From Candidatus Pseudobutyricicoccus lothianensis (lineage in GTDB: Bacteria > Bacillota > Clostridia > Oscillospirales > Butyricicoccaceae): a DNA stretch of 40,736 bases. The DNA lies in NCBI GenBank assembly GCA_904419295.1, contig CAJFRA010000023.1, positions 1-40,736 on the forward strand. Direction: 5' to 3'. The first letter of the stretch is position 1. Every line of letters starts with the position of its first letter. Below, piece after piece: positions 7,983 to 16,867 of the stretch. A program made the translations under genes and the position numbers. The notes under the pieces were generated by a model, which was not told the DNA's origin, searched no databases, and saw nothing but the letters and a program-made list of their open reading frames with translations.

Positions 7983-9307
7983 TCGGCTCTTCCCTCCATC
8001 ACTTGCCCTTTGCACGCCTCAATGGCTGCCAGCGCGCGCTGGGATACTTCGGTATACCGGTTGCGCTTGCCCCGCACCCGGTGATCTAAGGGGTCGATCA
8101 GTCCGAAATTGATGTTCATCGGCTGAAAGTTGCCGCCCTCGTAACTGCTGATATGCCGGCTCAACGCGCCAATGGCCGTCTGGGTGGAAAAAGCCACCAA
8201 GGGCAGGCCCATCAGCTGCCGGGCCAGGTTGACGCCGCAGGCAAAGCCCGACGCCGTGGATTCCACATACCCCTCTACCCCGGTCATCTGGCCGGCAAAA
8301 AAGACCCGCGGATCCTTTTTCGCCCGGTAAAATCCATCCAGCACCCGCGGAGAGCAGAGATAGCTGTTGCGGTGCATCACGCCATAGCGCAAAAACTCCG
8401 CCTGCTCCAGGCCGGGGATCATGGAAAACACCCGCCGCTGCTCCGGGAACTTCAAGTGGGTCTGGAATCCCACCAGGTTGAACATGGTGCCCTGCTCGTT
8501 CTCCCGCCGCAGCTGCACCACTGCGTAAGGCTCCCGGCCCGTGCGGGGGTCGGGCAGGCCGATGGGTTTCAGCGGCCCAAAGCGCAGGGTATCTTCTCCC
8601 CGGCGGGCCATCACCTCCACCGGCATGCAGCCCTCAAAGACTTTTTTGTCTTCAAAGCCGTGCACCGGCGCTTCTTCTGCCTGGCACAGGGCCTGCCAAA
8701 AGGCCAGGTACTGCTCTTTTTCCAGGGGGCAGTTGATGTAATCCCGCCCGGTGCCCTTGCCATAGCGGGAGGCAAAGTAAGCTTTTTCCATATCCAGGCT
8801 GGCAAAAGAGACGATGGGCGCCGCTGCGTCATAAAAGGACAGGGCCTGCTCTTCCCCCAGCCACCGGATCATATCTTGGGCCAGCGGCCCTTCCGTCAGC
8901 GGGCCGGTGGCGATGACCACAGCCCCTTCCTCCGGAACTGCATCCACCCGCCGGTGCTCCACCCGGATATTGGGGTGGTCCAGCAAGCGCTGGGTCACCT
9001 GCTGGGAAAAGGCCTGGCGGTCCACCGCCAAAGCGCCGCCGGCATCCACCCGCGTCTCATCGACGCACTGGATGATCAGGCTTCCCAGCCGGCGCAGCTC
9101 TTCTTTCAGCAAGCCGGCGGCATTGGTCAGCTCGCCGGAGCGAAAGGAGTTGGAGCACACCAGCTCCGCAAAGGTATCGGCACTGTGGGCCGGCGTCCGC
9201 TGCTGGGGCTTCATCTCCACCAGCGTCACCGCCACGCCGCGCTGGGCCAGCTGCCAGGCCGCTTCACTGCCTGCCAGGCCGGCGCCCACTACAGTTGCTT
9301 GCATCAT
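7979..9307 (-). CDS. trmFO: Folate/FAD-dependent tRNA (uracil-54-C5)-methyltransferase
   Basis: This 442-residue flavoprotein makes ribothymidine at position 54 of tRNA using methylenetetrahydrofolate. It opens with the FAD dinucleotide-binding motif VVGAGLAGSEAAWQLA. Characteristic blocks follow: ELVCSNSFRS, GQMTGVEGYVES and NINFGL near the C-terminus. Two adjacent ATGs (9307, 9304) overlap the topA stop; the first gives an ATGA coupling. Position downstream of topA is the usual Firmicute arrangement. It overlaps plsX by 4 bases. Confidence 0.96.
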   Translation of the reverse strand: MMQATVVGAGLAGSEAAWQLAQRGVAVTLVEMKPQQRTPAHSADTFAELVCSNSFRSGELTNAAGLLKEELRRLGSLIIQCVDETRVDAGGALAVDRQAFSQQVTQRLLDHPNIRVEHRRVDAVPEEGAVVIATGPLTEGPLAQDMIRWLGEEQALSFYDAAAPIVSFASLDMEKAYFASRYGKGTGRDYINCPLEKEQYLAFWQALCQAEEAPVHGFEDKKVFEGCMPVEVMARRGEDTLRFGPLKPIGLPDPRTGREPYAVVQLRRENEQGTMFNLVGFQTHLKFPEQRRVFSMIPGLEQAEFLRYGVMHRNSYLCSPRVLDGFYRAKKDPRVFFAGQMTGVEGYVESTASGFACGVNLARQLMGLPLVAFSTQTAIGALSRHISSYEGGNFQPMNINFGLIDPLDHRVRGKRNRYTEVSQRALAAIEACKGQVMEGRAE

Positions 9308-11673
9308 TCTTCGGTTTCCTTCTCCGCTTCTGTCTGTTCGGCCGCCTTGGCAGCCTTTGTGGTCTTTTTGGCCCCGGTGGTCTTTTTGGCCGCCGTCTTC
9401 TTTTCAGCTGCCGTTTTTGTCTTTGCCGTCTTTTTCGGTGCGGCCTCTTCCCCGGCAGCCGTCTTTTTCGCCGTCTTCCGGGTGGCCTTCTTGGTCGGCG
9501 CTTCCTCAGGGGCCTGCTGCACTGCCGCGCCCTCGGCGGGCTTCTCCAAGGCCGCCTCTTCCGCCGCCTCCGCTTTTTTCCGGCTCTTCCGCTCGGGCAG
9601 GGGCTCTTCATAGCCGCAGCCCGGCTTATAGCACACATATTTCTTTTCTGCCTTGGTGTAGCGCTTGTAAAGGGGCTCGCCGCAGTTGGGGCACTTTTTA
9701 TTGGTGGGCTTATCCCAGGTCATGAATGTGCAGGTGGGGTTCTTCTCACAGCCGTAATAATAGTAACCGCTGCGGGATTTCTTTTTGACCACCTTGGCGC
9801 CGCACAGCGGGCACAATACGCCGGTATCTTCGGTGATCGGTTTGGTGTTTTTGCACTCGGGGTAACCCGGGCAAGCCAAAAACTTGCCGAACCGGCCGGA
9901 TTTGATGACCATTTTGCGGCCGCACAGTTCGCAGACCACATCGGTCTCTTCGTCTTTGATCTTGATGCGCTTCTTTTCCAGATCTTTTTCCGCCTGCTGC
10001 AGTTCGCTGGAAAAACCGTTGTAGAATTTGCGCAGTACCGTCTGGTACTTGGTCTTGCCCTGTTCCACATCGTCCAGTTTTTTTTCCATGTCCGCCGTGA
10101 AGTTGACGTCGATGACGTCGTGGAATTTGTCCACCATCAGATCGGTCACCGCTTCGCCCAAGGGCGTGGGCTTCAGCGCCTTGCCCTCTTTGACCACGTA
10201 ATCCCGGCCCAATACCACTGAAATGGTGGGGGCATACGTGCTGGGCCGCCCGATCCCTTTTTCCTCCATAGTGCGGATCAGCGACGCCTCGGTATAGCGG
10301 GGTGGCGGCTGGGTGAAGTGCTGCTTGGGCTCCGTCTTTTTGTGTTTGAGCTCATCGCCCTCGTTCAGCACAGGCAGCGGCGCCAGATCGTCGTCGGCAC
10401 TCACTTCGTCCAGCCCTTCTTCATACAGGGCCAAAAAGCCGGGGAAAGCCACGGTCTGGCCGGTGGCACGGAAGAGATAATCGCTGCAGGCGATGTCCAC
10501 CGACGTGGTGTCCATCATGGCATCGGTCATCTGGCTGGCGGTAAACCGGGACCAGATCAGCTTGTATAGTTTGTATTGGTCTGCCGTCAAGCTGTGCTTC
10601 AAGCTCTCGGGGTCCAGCTGGGGGTTGGTGGGCCGCACCGCTTCATGGGCGTCCTGGGCGCTCTTCTTCGTTTTGTAATGACGGGGCTTGGCCGGCAGGT
10701 AATCGCCGCCGAACCGGGTGCCGATGTAATCCCGGGCCGCAGCCAGCGCGTCGTCCGACACCCGCAGGGAGTCGGTACGCATGTACGTGATCAGACCGGT
10801 CAGGCCCTGGCCCTCGATCTCCACGCCTTCGTAGAGCTCCTGGGCCACCATCATGGTGCGCTTCGCTGTCATAGACAATTTGCGGGAGGCTTCCTGCTGC
10901 AAAGTAGACGTGATGAAGGGCGGCGCCGGCGTCCGCTTTTTCTTGGATTTTTTCACAGTTTTGACCCGATAGGTCTGCCCCTCGATGGCTTGCAGCACCT
11001 GGTCGGTCTCCTGCTGGCTGTGCAGTTCCACCTTGCCCTCGCCATTGCCGTAAAAGCTGGCCAAAAAGCTCTTGCGGCCCGAGGTCAGCGTGACTTCAAT
11101 GGACCAATATTCCTGGGGCTGGAAGGCCTTGATCTCCCGCTCCCGGTCCACGATGAGCCGTGTCACCACCGACTGCACCCGGCCTGCAGAAAGGCCGGCC
11201 CGCACCTTGCGCCACAAAAAAGGCGACAGCTCATAGCCCACGATGCGGTCCAGGATGCGCCGCCCCTGCTGGGCGTCCACCAGGTTCATGTCGATGTCCC
11301 TGGGGTGCTCCACACCGGCCAGCACCGCCTTTTTGGTGATCTCGTTGAATGTGACCCGCTTCGTCTTTTCATCCGGCAGGTGGAGCATTTCCTTTAAATG
11401 CCAAGAAATGGCCTCGCCTTCCCGGTCCGGGTCGGTGGCCAGATAGATGAATTCGCTTTTCTCCGCCGCGCTTTTCAGGTCTTCGATGATCTTGTCCTTG
11501 CCTTCGATGGGCTCGTATTGGGGGGTAAAATCCCCTTCCAGGTCCACGCTCATCTTTTTTCGCGGCAAGTCGCGCAGATGGCCCATGGAAGCCTTGACCA
11601 CAAAATCCGGCCCCAGGTATTTGCCGATGGTCTTTGCCTTGGCCGGCGATTCTACAATGAGTAATTTTGACAT
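9304..11673 (-). CDS. topA: DNA topoisomerase I with a Lys/Ala-rich tail
   Basis: This 789-residue type IA topoisomerase relaxes negative supercoils. The Toprim start is LLIVESPAKAKTIG, and the active-site Tyr297 lies in ITYMRTDSLRVS. Three C4-type zinc modules follow: CELCGRK, CPLCGAK and CPNCGEP, each with a partner Cys pair. The last ~95 residues are a low-complexity tail of Lys, Ala, Thr and Glu (KKTAKKTAAGEE type), resembling histone H1-like C-termini and probably adding non-specific DNA affinity. ATG at 11673 has GGAGG just upstream. It is downstream of dprA, as in Bacillus. Confidence 0.97.
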   Translation of the reverse strand: MSKLLIVESPAKAKTIGKYLGPDFVVKASMGHLRDLPRKKMSVDLEGDFTPQYEPIEGKDKIIEDLKSAAEKSEFIYLATDPDREGEAISWHLKEMLHLPDEKTKRVTFNEITKKAVLAGVEHPRDIDMNLVDAQQGRRILDRIVGYELSPFLWRKVRAGLSAGRVQSVVTRLIVDREREIKAFQPQEYWSIEVTLTSGRKSFLASFYGNGEGKVELHSQQETDQVLQAIEGQTYRVKTVKKSKKKRTPAPPFITSTLQQEASRKLSMTAKRTMMVAQELYEGVEIEGQGLTGLITYMRTDSLRVSDDALAAARDYIGTRFGGDYLPAKPRHYKTKKSAQDAHEAVRPTNPQLDPESLKHSLTADQYKLYKLIWSRFTASQMTDAMMDTTSVDIACSDYLFRATGQTVAFPGFLALYEEGLDEVSADDDLAPLPVLNEGDELKHKKTEPKQHFTQPPPRYTEASLIRTMEEKGIGRPSTYAPTISVVLGRDYVVKEGKALKPTPLGEAVTDLMVDKFHDVIDVNFTADMEKKLDDVEQGKTKYQTVLRKFYNGFSSELQQAEKDLEKKRIKIKDEETDVVCELCGRKMVIKSGRFGKFLACPGYPECKNTKPITEDTGVLCPLCGAKVVKKKSRSGYYYYGCEKNPTCTFMTWDKPTNKKCPNCGEPLYKRYTKAEKKYVCYKPGCGYEEPLPERKSRKKAEAAEEAALEKPAEGAAVQQAPEEAPTKKATRKTAKKTAAGEEAAPKKTAKTKTAAEKKTAAKKTTGAKKTTKAAKAAEQTEAEKETEE

Positions 11674-11731
11674 GAAAGTTCCTCCACACGGCGGCCTTTT
11701 CTCCCTGCCGCCGCATCAATTTCCGTCTGTG

Positions 11732-11753
11732 AAAAGCGCCGCCCCTCCGGCGC
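11732..11753 (-). terminator. Weak hairpin between dprA and topA
   Basis: On the - strand GCGCCG, a GAGGGG loop, CGGCGC, then TTTT. The 6-bp GC stem and short T-tract make it a weak or partial terminator. The 124-bp gap holds no other gene. Confidence 0.4.
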
Positions 11754-11797
11754 GCGCCAGAACCTCCGAAGGTCCTTCTTTAACCATACCACGGTTT

Positions 11798-12928
11798 TCA
11801 GAGAATTTCAAAGTATTTTGCGCCCCGCTCTTTGACCACCTGCTTGATCTGCAGCATGGTCAGGGCCGTGAGCACCTGGGAGACCGGCAGCGGCACCTGC
11901 TGGCAAATGGCGTCGATGTGGGTGCGCCCCTGTATGGCTTTCACTACCATGCGTTCCGCCTCGGTCAGATCCCCTCTCTGCGGCTCCTTGCGTTCTTCCG
12001 GCTGCTCTGGCTCTGGGGACCGGGGGCTCTCTTCTTCCAACATGGCCACCATGCCGGGGTACCGGGCCGCATATTCCCGGCAGATCTCCACCGGGCTGGT
12101 GCACAAAATGGCGCCGTCCCGCAGCAGGGCATTGCTGCCTTCGTATTCCGGCAGATCGATACAGCCGGGCACAGCGAACACATCCCTCCCCTGGTTCATG
12201 GCACTGGCCGCCGTGTTCAGGCTGCCGCTGTGCCGGGGCGCTTCCACCACCAGGGTGCCCAACGTCAGGCCGCTGATGATCCGGTTGCGGTGCAGGAAAA
12301 AGTGAGGCAGACTGTGGGTGCCGGGCGGATATTCGCTGACCGCTGCACCCTCCTCCAAAATCTGGCGCAGCAGGCCGTTGTGGGCCGCCGGGTAACACAC
12401 GTCGATGGCTGTGCCGAACACCGCCACCGTAGGGGCCGGCCCTTCCAGCGCGCCCCGGTGCCCGGCGCTGTCGATGCCCAGCGCCAGGCCGGATACAATG
12501 ACAAACCCATGGGCTGACAGCACATGGGCGAATCGTTGGGCGGTCTCCAGCCCCCGGGGCGTGGCCCGCCGCTGGCCCACGATGGACAAAGAGGGTTCTT
12601 TTTCAAAATCGGGCAGCGTGCCGCGCACATAGAGCACGGCCGGCGGATCGTATAAACTGCGCAGCGGGGCCGGATATGCGGCATCTTCAAAAGAGACTGC
12701 CCGCGCGCCGCAGCGGCGGCAAGCCTCCAGGATCTGCTGGGGCCTCTTCAGGCTGCGCTGCTGCATCCGCTGCCGTTCCTCCGGTTTGAAAAAGGCCTCG
12801 CCTTCCGGCGTGTTGGCCAACCGGCAAGCCTGCTCCGCCGTGCCGAAATGCTCCCTTGCCTCTAAAATGCGCCGAGGCGGCAAGTGAGCCACCTCGCACA
12901 TCCAAATATCAAAACGGACGTCCACCAT
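11798..12928 (-). CDS. dprA: DNA processing protein DprA
   Basis: This 376-residue protein loads RecA onto incoming single-stranded DNA during transformation. The Rossmann-like DprA domain shows SIVGQRRATPRG (115-126), SGLALGIDSAGHRGAL (146-161) and HRNRIISGLTLGTLVVEA (213 on). The C-terminal 60 residues look like the winged-helix DprA extension (GRTHIDAICQQVPLPVSQVLTALTML). ATG at 12928 has GGAGG 7 bases upstream. It sits between an rRNA methyltransferase gene and topA. Confidence 0.95.
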   Translation of the reverse strand: MVDVRFDIWMCEVAHLPPRRILEAREHFGTAEQACRLANTPEGEAFFKPEERQRMQQRSLKRPQQILEACRRCGARAVSFEDAAYPAPLRSLYDPPAVLYVRGTLPDFEKEPSLSIVGQRRATPRGLETAQRFAHVLSAHGFVIVSGLALGIDSAGHRGALEGPAPTVAVFGTAIDVCYPAAHNGLLRQILEEGAAVSEYPPGTHSLPHFFLHRNRIISGLTLGTLVVEAPRHSGSLNTAASAMNQGRDVFAVPGCIDLPEYEGSNALLRDGAILCTSPVEICREYAARYPGMVAMLEEESPRSPEPEQPEERKEPQRGDLTEAERMVVKAIQGRTHIDAICQQVPLPVSQVLTALTMLQIKQVVKERGAKYFEIL

Positions 12929-12956
12929 ACCGGAACCTCCTTTTTCCGCAGTTGGG

Positions 12957-13712
12957 TCAGCTGCCCCGCTTCATCTCCCACATCACCAAAGCTGCGGCCA
13001 CGCTGGCATTGAGGGATTCCGCCCCTTGGATGGGGATGATCACTTGCCCCCCGCAGTGCTGCTGCATGGCCGGGCTGACGCCTTGGGCTTCATTCCCCAC
13101 CACGACGGCGGCCTGGCGCAGATCCACTTGCCGGATGTCTTTTGCCTGGGGAGTCAGCGCTGCCGCATAAGCGGCAGTGCCCTGTTCCGCCCATTGGGCC
13201 CACAGCGCATCCCGCTCCACTTGCCGCACATCTGCCCGGAAAATAGAGCCCATGGTTGCCCGGATGGTCTTGGGCTGGTACAGGTCGGCACAGCTGCCCG
13301 TCAGCAACACAGGCACGCCCAAAGCCTCTGCTGTGCGCACCACTGTGCCCACATTGCCCGGGTCCCGCACATCTTCCAGCACCAGGCAGCAGCCCTGGGG
13401 AATGCTGGCTGCCAGCTGCGGCCTGCGGCAGACAAACAACACCCCCTGGGGCGACTCCACACCGCTCATCTGCTCCATCAGCCGGCGGGGCACCCGGTAG
13501 GTCTTTGGCCCCAGCTCCAACGCTTCGGCCTGGGGCAGATCTTCCGAAAGGAACACCTGCTCTACCTGGATGCCGCTGCTCAATGCCTCCCGCAGCAGCT
13601 TCTCCCCTTCGCAGCAGAACAGCCCTTCCTTCTCCCGGGCTCTTCGGTTGGTCTGCAGCTTGATCACTTGGCGTACTTTGGGGTTGTCCCGGCTGGTGAT
13701 CTGCTCCATCAT
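12957..13712 (-). CDS. SpoU/TrmH-family RNA 2'-O-methyltransferase
   Basis: This 251-residue SPOUT methyltransferase shows the three knot motifs: DPGNVGTVVRTAEALG, VGNEAQGVSP and IPIQGAESLNASVAAAL. The N-terminal ~90 residues are the substrate-binding domain (RDNPKVRQVIKLQTNRRAREKEGLFCCEG), as in RlmB/YsgA-type rRNA enzymes; the exact target nucleotide cannot be told. The start is one of two adjacent ATGs (13712 or 13709) overlapping the ktrA stop, so translation is probably coupled. The frame is open much further upstream inside ktrA, but that part is a shadow. Confidence 0.92.
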   Translation of the reverse strand: MMEQITSRDNPKVRQVIKLQTNRRAREKEGLFCCEGEKLLREALSSGIQVEQVFLSEDLPQAEALELGPKTYRVPRRLMEQMSGVESPQGVLFVCRRPQLAASIPQGCCLVLEDVRDPGNVGTVVRTAEALGVPVLLTGSCADLYQPKTIRATMGSIFRADVRQVERDALWAQWAEQGTAAYAAALTPQAKDIRQVDLRQAAVVVGNEAQGVSPAMQQHCGGQVIIPIQGAESLNASVAAALVMWEMKRGS

Positions 13713-14356
13713 CCCAGTTGCCGGATGTCGTCGTTGGCGCCGATGACCACCAGCACATCGCCGCGGCGGATGATATAATCCGGTTCGGGCGATACGTTGA
13801 TGGCACTGCCGTCCTGGTTCTTCACCGCCAGGATATTGATTCCATATTTGGCCCGCACGTCGATCTGCCGGATGCTCTTGCCGCACCAGCGGCTGGGCGC
13901 CCCCACTTCTACGATGCTGTATTCTTCGGAGATATCGATGTAATCGATGATATTGGAAGAGGCGATGAGCTGGGCGATGCGGATGCCCATATCCGCTTCA
14001 GGGAAGACGATGCGGTCTGCACCGATGCGTTTGAGCACTTTGACGTGCAGGTAGTCATTGCCCTTGGCGATGACGTTTTTGCACCCCAGCTCTTTGAGCA
14101 TCAGCGTGATCAAAATATTGTCCTGGATATTTTCTGCAAAGGCCACCACTGCATAATCGAAATTGCGCACGCCGATGGATTTCAGCACCTGCTCATCCCG
14201 GGCGTCTGCCGTGATGGCATGGCTCACCGAATCGGCGATCCGGTGGACGACGTCTTCGTTTTTATCCACCGCCAGCACTTCGTGGCCCATGCGGTACAAT
14301 TCCCGGGCCAGGGACATGCCAAAACTGCCCAACCCGATGACAACGAATGAATCCAT
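13709..14356 (-). CDS. ktrA: Potassium uptake regulatory subunit KtrA/TrkA
   Basis: This 215-residue cytoplasmic gating ring protein of a Ktr potassium transporter has an N-terminal RCK_N domain with GLGSFG (8-13) for nucleotide binding and an acidic residue at the end of strand 2 (AVDKNED). A C-terminal RCK_C domain lies at about 135-215. In other Firmicutes RCK_C of KtrA binds c-di-AMP, which closes the channel. It lies 13 bases downstream of the membrane subunit gene and overlaps the methyltransferase gene. Confidence 0.93.
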   Translation of the reverse strand: MDSFVVIGLGSFGMSLARELYRMGHEVLAVDKNEDVVHRIADSVSHAITADARDEQVLKSIGVRNFDYAVVAFAENIQDNILITLMLKELGCKNVIAKGNDYLHVKVLKRIGADRIVFPEADMGIRIAQLIASSNIIDYIDISEEYSIVEVGAPSRWCGKSIRQIDVRAKYGINILAVKNQDGSAINVSPEPDYIIRRGDVLVVIGANDDIRQLG

Positions 14357-14369
14357 ACTTACTTCCTCC

Positions 14370-15767
14370 TTACCCGATCATGACCCGCGCTTCGGGGTAT
14401 TTGATCTTTGCTTCTTTGCGGCCGCGCATCATGGCGGCCATGCCAATGGTGATAATGCCCACCCGGCCCAAGAACATCAGGCCGATGAGCACCAATTGGG
14501 ACGGTACCGACAAGCTGGGGGTGATGCCCAGCGTCAGGCCCACGGTGCCAAAGGCCGATGTGCATTCATACAACGCCTCACTGAGGCTGACGGAATCAAA
14601 CGCCGCCACCATAAATGTGCCCATGCTGACAAAGAAGATGCCGAATACAAACACAGACAGGGCGTCCACCACCAATTTATAAGAGATGGATTTGCCGTTG
14701 ACCGTGGTCTGATAATTGCCCCGCAGCGCCTGGAATGCCGTCATCAGCAACACTGCCATCGTGACGGTCTTCACACCGCCTGCCGTACTGCCCGGCGAAC
14801 CGCCGATAAACATCAACGCCACACTGAGGGCCTTGGAAACACCGGTCATAGAAGCCTGGTCCATTTGGGCGTAACCGGCCGTACGGGTAGTGACCGATTG
14901 AAACAAAGACGACAAAAATTTATGGAACACGTTTTCATTGCCAATGGTGGCCGGGTTGTTGTATTCTGCAATAAAAAAGACCACTGTGCCCAGCACGATC
15001 AACAGCAGCGTCACCCGCAGCACGATCTTAGTCTGGGTGTGCAGCCGGCCATTGTCCCGTGCCGAATAGATATCGCTCCAAACAAAAAAGCCCAAGCCGC
15101 CCAACACGATCAGCAGGCAGACGGTAATGGTAATGACAAAATCCCCCGCATAGGGGATCAGGGAGCCGAACTCCATCCGGTCTCCAAACAAGTCGAAGCC
15201 CGCGTTACAAAATGAAGATATGGAATGAAAGACCCCTCGGGCGATGCCGCCCAAAAAGCCATAATCCCGCATAAAACGGACGGAGAGGATCAAAGCGCCC
15301 ATGCCCTCAAACAAAAAGGTGCCGAATATGACCCGCCGCACCAGGCGCACCATGCCCGACAAACTGTCCATATTCAAAGAGGTCCCCATGAGCAGCCGTT
15401 CCCGCATGGAGATGCGCCGCCGCAACAGCAGCGAAAAAGCAGCTGCCATGGTCATAAAGCCCAGGCCGCCTGTCTGGATCAACAGGATGATCACCGTGCA
15501 GCCGAAAGGGCTCCAAAACAAATAAGTATCCTCCACCACCAGGCCCGTCACGCAGGTGGCCGACGTGGCGGTGAACAGCGCCGTGATAAAATCTGCCCCT
15601 TCGCCACTGCGGGTGGAAATGGGCAGCATCAGCAGCAATGCACCGATCAAGATAACAGCGGCAAACCCCAGCACCATCACCCGCACCGGTTCCACACGCC
15701 GCACGGTCTGCTGGCGCTGGCGCAGCTTTTTGAGAATGTCCTTTTTAAAAATGTGCAACGACGACAT
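14370..15767 (-). CDS. ktrB: Potassium transporter membrane subunit KtrB/TrkH
   Basis: This 465-residue integral membrane protein of the TrkH/KtrB family has about 8-10 hydrophobic segments and four pore loops with filter-like sequences such as SATCVTGL, SSFCNAGFD, TRTAGYAQ and CTSAFGTVGL. It conducts K+ (or Na+/K+) with the KtrA ring. ATG at 15767 has AGGAG 7 bases upstream; the frame is open a further 210 bases but that stretch is the leader and lacks hydrophobic character. It is the first gene of the long operon. Confidence 0.94.
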   Translation of the reverse strand: MSSLHIFKKDILKKLRQRQQTVRRVEPVRVMVLGFAAVILIGALLLMLPISTRSGEGADFITALFTATSATCVTGLVVEDTYLFWSPFGCTVIILLIQTGGLGFMTMAAAFSLLLRRRISMRERLLMGTSLNMDSLSGMVRLVRRVIFGTFLFEGMGALILSVRFMRDYGFLGGIARGVFHSISSFCNAGFDLFGDRMEFGSLIPYAGDFVITITVCLLIVLGGLGFFVWSDIYSARDNGRLHTQTKIVLRVTLLLIVLGTVVFFIAEYNNPATIGNENVFHKFLSSLFQSVTTRTAGYAQMDQASMTGVSKALSVALMFIGGSPGSTAGGVKTVTMAVLLMTAFQALRGNYQTTVNGKSISYKLVVDALSVFVFGIFFVSMGTFMVAAFDSVSLSEALYECTSAFGTVGLTLGITPSLSVPSQLVLIGLMFLGRVGIITIGMAAMMRGRKEAKIKYPEARVMIG

Positions 15768-15986
15768 TACGATTCTCCTCCCCCTTCTGAGCAAATCTGC
15801 CCAGATGGCGGTCTGCATCGCCCACAGCAGATCTTCTCTGCCGGGCCATGATCCTGACTCTTCTAATTTTAAACGGTTTGGGCTTTGGGCTGCCCTCTTT
15901 CCACTGGCCGGAAACGGTAAGCTGAAACCACCTGTCAAAGGGGTTTTTGCCAAGTGCAGAGCCACTGCCCCGGCCATTTGGACTTA
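15768..15986 (-). promoter_or_regulatory. Long structured 5' leader of ktrB
   Basis: About 215 nt lie between the predicted transcription start and the ktrB ATG. The leader is GC-rich and folds locally. One example is the stem at 15820-15846, where GCCC-GCAGA pairs with TCTGC-GGGC. There is also a group of GGGC/GCCC blocks around 15880. I compared it with the conserved blocks of the c-di-AMP (ydaO) riboswitch as I remember them and did not find the CCGAA/CAGCUAA core, so no riboswitch class is assigned. Confidence 0.4.
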
Positions 15987-16015
15987 AGTATAGCATAAGC
16001 ATTTTTTATATTCAA
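15987..16015 (-). promoter_or_regulatory. Promoter of the ktrB operon (extended -10)
   Basis: On the - strand TTGAAT (16010-16015), a 17-base spacer, and TATACT (15987-15992) preceded by TGC, an extended -10. This is a strong sigma-A type promoter. Confidence 0.75.
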
Positions 16016-16061
16016 CTACTTGCCCAGCTATCCTTAAGAAAAATTTTGGTCAAGGTAAACG

Positions 16062-16089
16062 CCTGTGGAAAGCCGCGATCCTCCACAGG
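16062..16089. repeat. Inverted repeat upstream of the sigma factor gene
   Basis: CCTGTGGA (16062-16069) and TCCACAGG (16082-16089), an 8-bp perfect inverted repeat with a 12-base gap. It lies in the gap between the divergent ktrB and sigma genes (15768-16306) and could be an operator. The rest of that gap, 16090-16230, shows nothing I recognise. Confidence 0.5.
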
Positions 16090-16231
16090 AAAATCAAGTG
16101 TCTTGTCTGACGCCAGAGACCAAAAGCCAGTACCGTCATCATTTCTGTGTGCTTGGATATCGATTCGGCACTTCCCTCAGCAACGCTTACCTAGAAAAAC
16201 ACCAAAAGTGTTCCATTTTTCGTTTTAAAAG

Positions 16232-16264
16232 TGTAACCGGCGCAGCCCAAATGGTGCTTATAAG
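16232..16264 (+). promoter_or_regulatory. Candidate ECF-type promoter of the sigma factor gene
   Basis: TGTAACC at 16232-16238 carries the AAC core typical of ECF -35 elements. GCTTATAAG follows about 18 bases later. ECF sigma genes often transcribe themselves, so this is a reasonable autoregulatory promoter, but the match is by eye only. Confidence 0.4.
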
Positions 16265-16306
16265 GGTGAAAGGCCTTTTTAATACGGGGAAAAGGAGGGG
16301 AAACCT

Positions 16307-16867
16307 TTGGATGATTCGAAAATTATCGATCTGTTTTTCAGCCGGGATGAAACCGCGATCCGGCACACTGCCGAAAAGTATGGAAAACGTCTTCGCTCGT
16401 TGTCCTATAACATCGTACATGATTTTCAGACTGCCGAGGAATGTGAAAATGATACTTATGCACAAGCCTGGAACATCATCCCACCCCACAGTCCAAAGGA
16501 GTATCTGTACGCGTTTTTAGCAAAGATCATTCGCCACATTTCTTTAAACCGCTGCCGCGACCGCTGCCGCTTGAAGCGAAATGCGTACATCTGTGAACTG
16601 AGTACGGAGATGGAGCAATGTATTCCGGCTCCCGACGATTGCGCGTGCCGGATCGATGACATGATCTTTGCCGATGTGATCAACCGATTCCTCGCATCAT
16701 TGACTGTTGAAAAACGCAGCATCTTTTTGCGCCGCTATTGGTATTTGGATTCCATTGCCGATATTTCCAAACGCTTTGGCTGCTCTGAATGGAAAGTAAA
16801 GACCATGCTTTTTCGAATCCGGAATCAGCTTCGAAAACATCTTGAAAAGGAGGGTTATACCTTATGA
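16307..16867 (+). CDS. ECF-type RNA polymerase sigma factor
   Basis: This 186-residue sigma-70 family protein has a region 2 helix set in residues ~10-80 (SYNIVHDFQTAEECENDTYAQAWNII, matching the DAEDLVQET-like block) and region 4 at ~120-180 ending in a helix-turn-helix (LDSIADISKRFGCSEWKVKTMLFRIRNQLRKHL). The start is TTG at 16307, set by AGGAGG (16293-16298) 8 bases upstream; the ATG at 16311 is out of frame. The stop overlaps the next small ORF as ATGA, so sigma and partner are co-translated. It is an isolated + strand pair in a - strand region. Confidence 0.85.
   Translation: MDDSKIIDLFFSRDETAIRHTAEKYGKRLRSLSYNIVHDFQTAEECENDTYAQAWNIIPPHSPKEYLYAFLAKIIRHISLNRCRDRCRLKRNAYICELSTEMEQCIPAPDDCACRIDDMIFADVINRFLASLTVEKRSIFLRRYWYLDSIADISKRFGCSEWKVKTMLFRIRNQLRKHLEKEGYTL

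Noticed and set aside
8153-9613. A 486-codon + strand frame opposite trmFO and the topA tail
   Set aside because: It is antisense to two clear genes, and its C-terminal Phe/Ala/Val-rich part is the complement of the Lys/Ala tail of TopA.
12957-13886. N-terminal extension of the SpoU-type methyltransferase up to 13886
   Set aside because: The extra 58 residues are a frame-shifted reading of ktrA. The ATG pair at 13712/13709 overlaps the ktrA stop and fits the family length.
15768-15986. c-di-AMP (ydaO) riboswitch before ktrB
   Set aside because: The conserved CCGAA and CAGCUAA blocks of the class were not found by eye, so only an unclassified leader is reported.
16187-16489. A 100-codon - strand frame opposite the start of the sigma factor gene
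   Set aside because: No ribosome site, and it overlaps the sigma gene, whose sigma-70 regions are clear.
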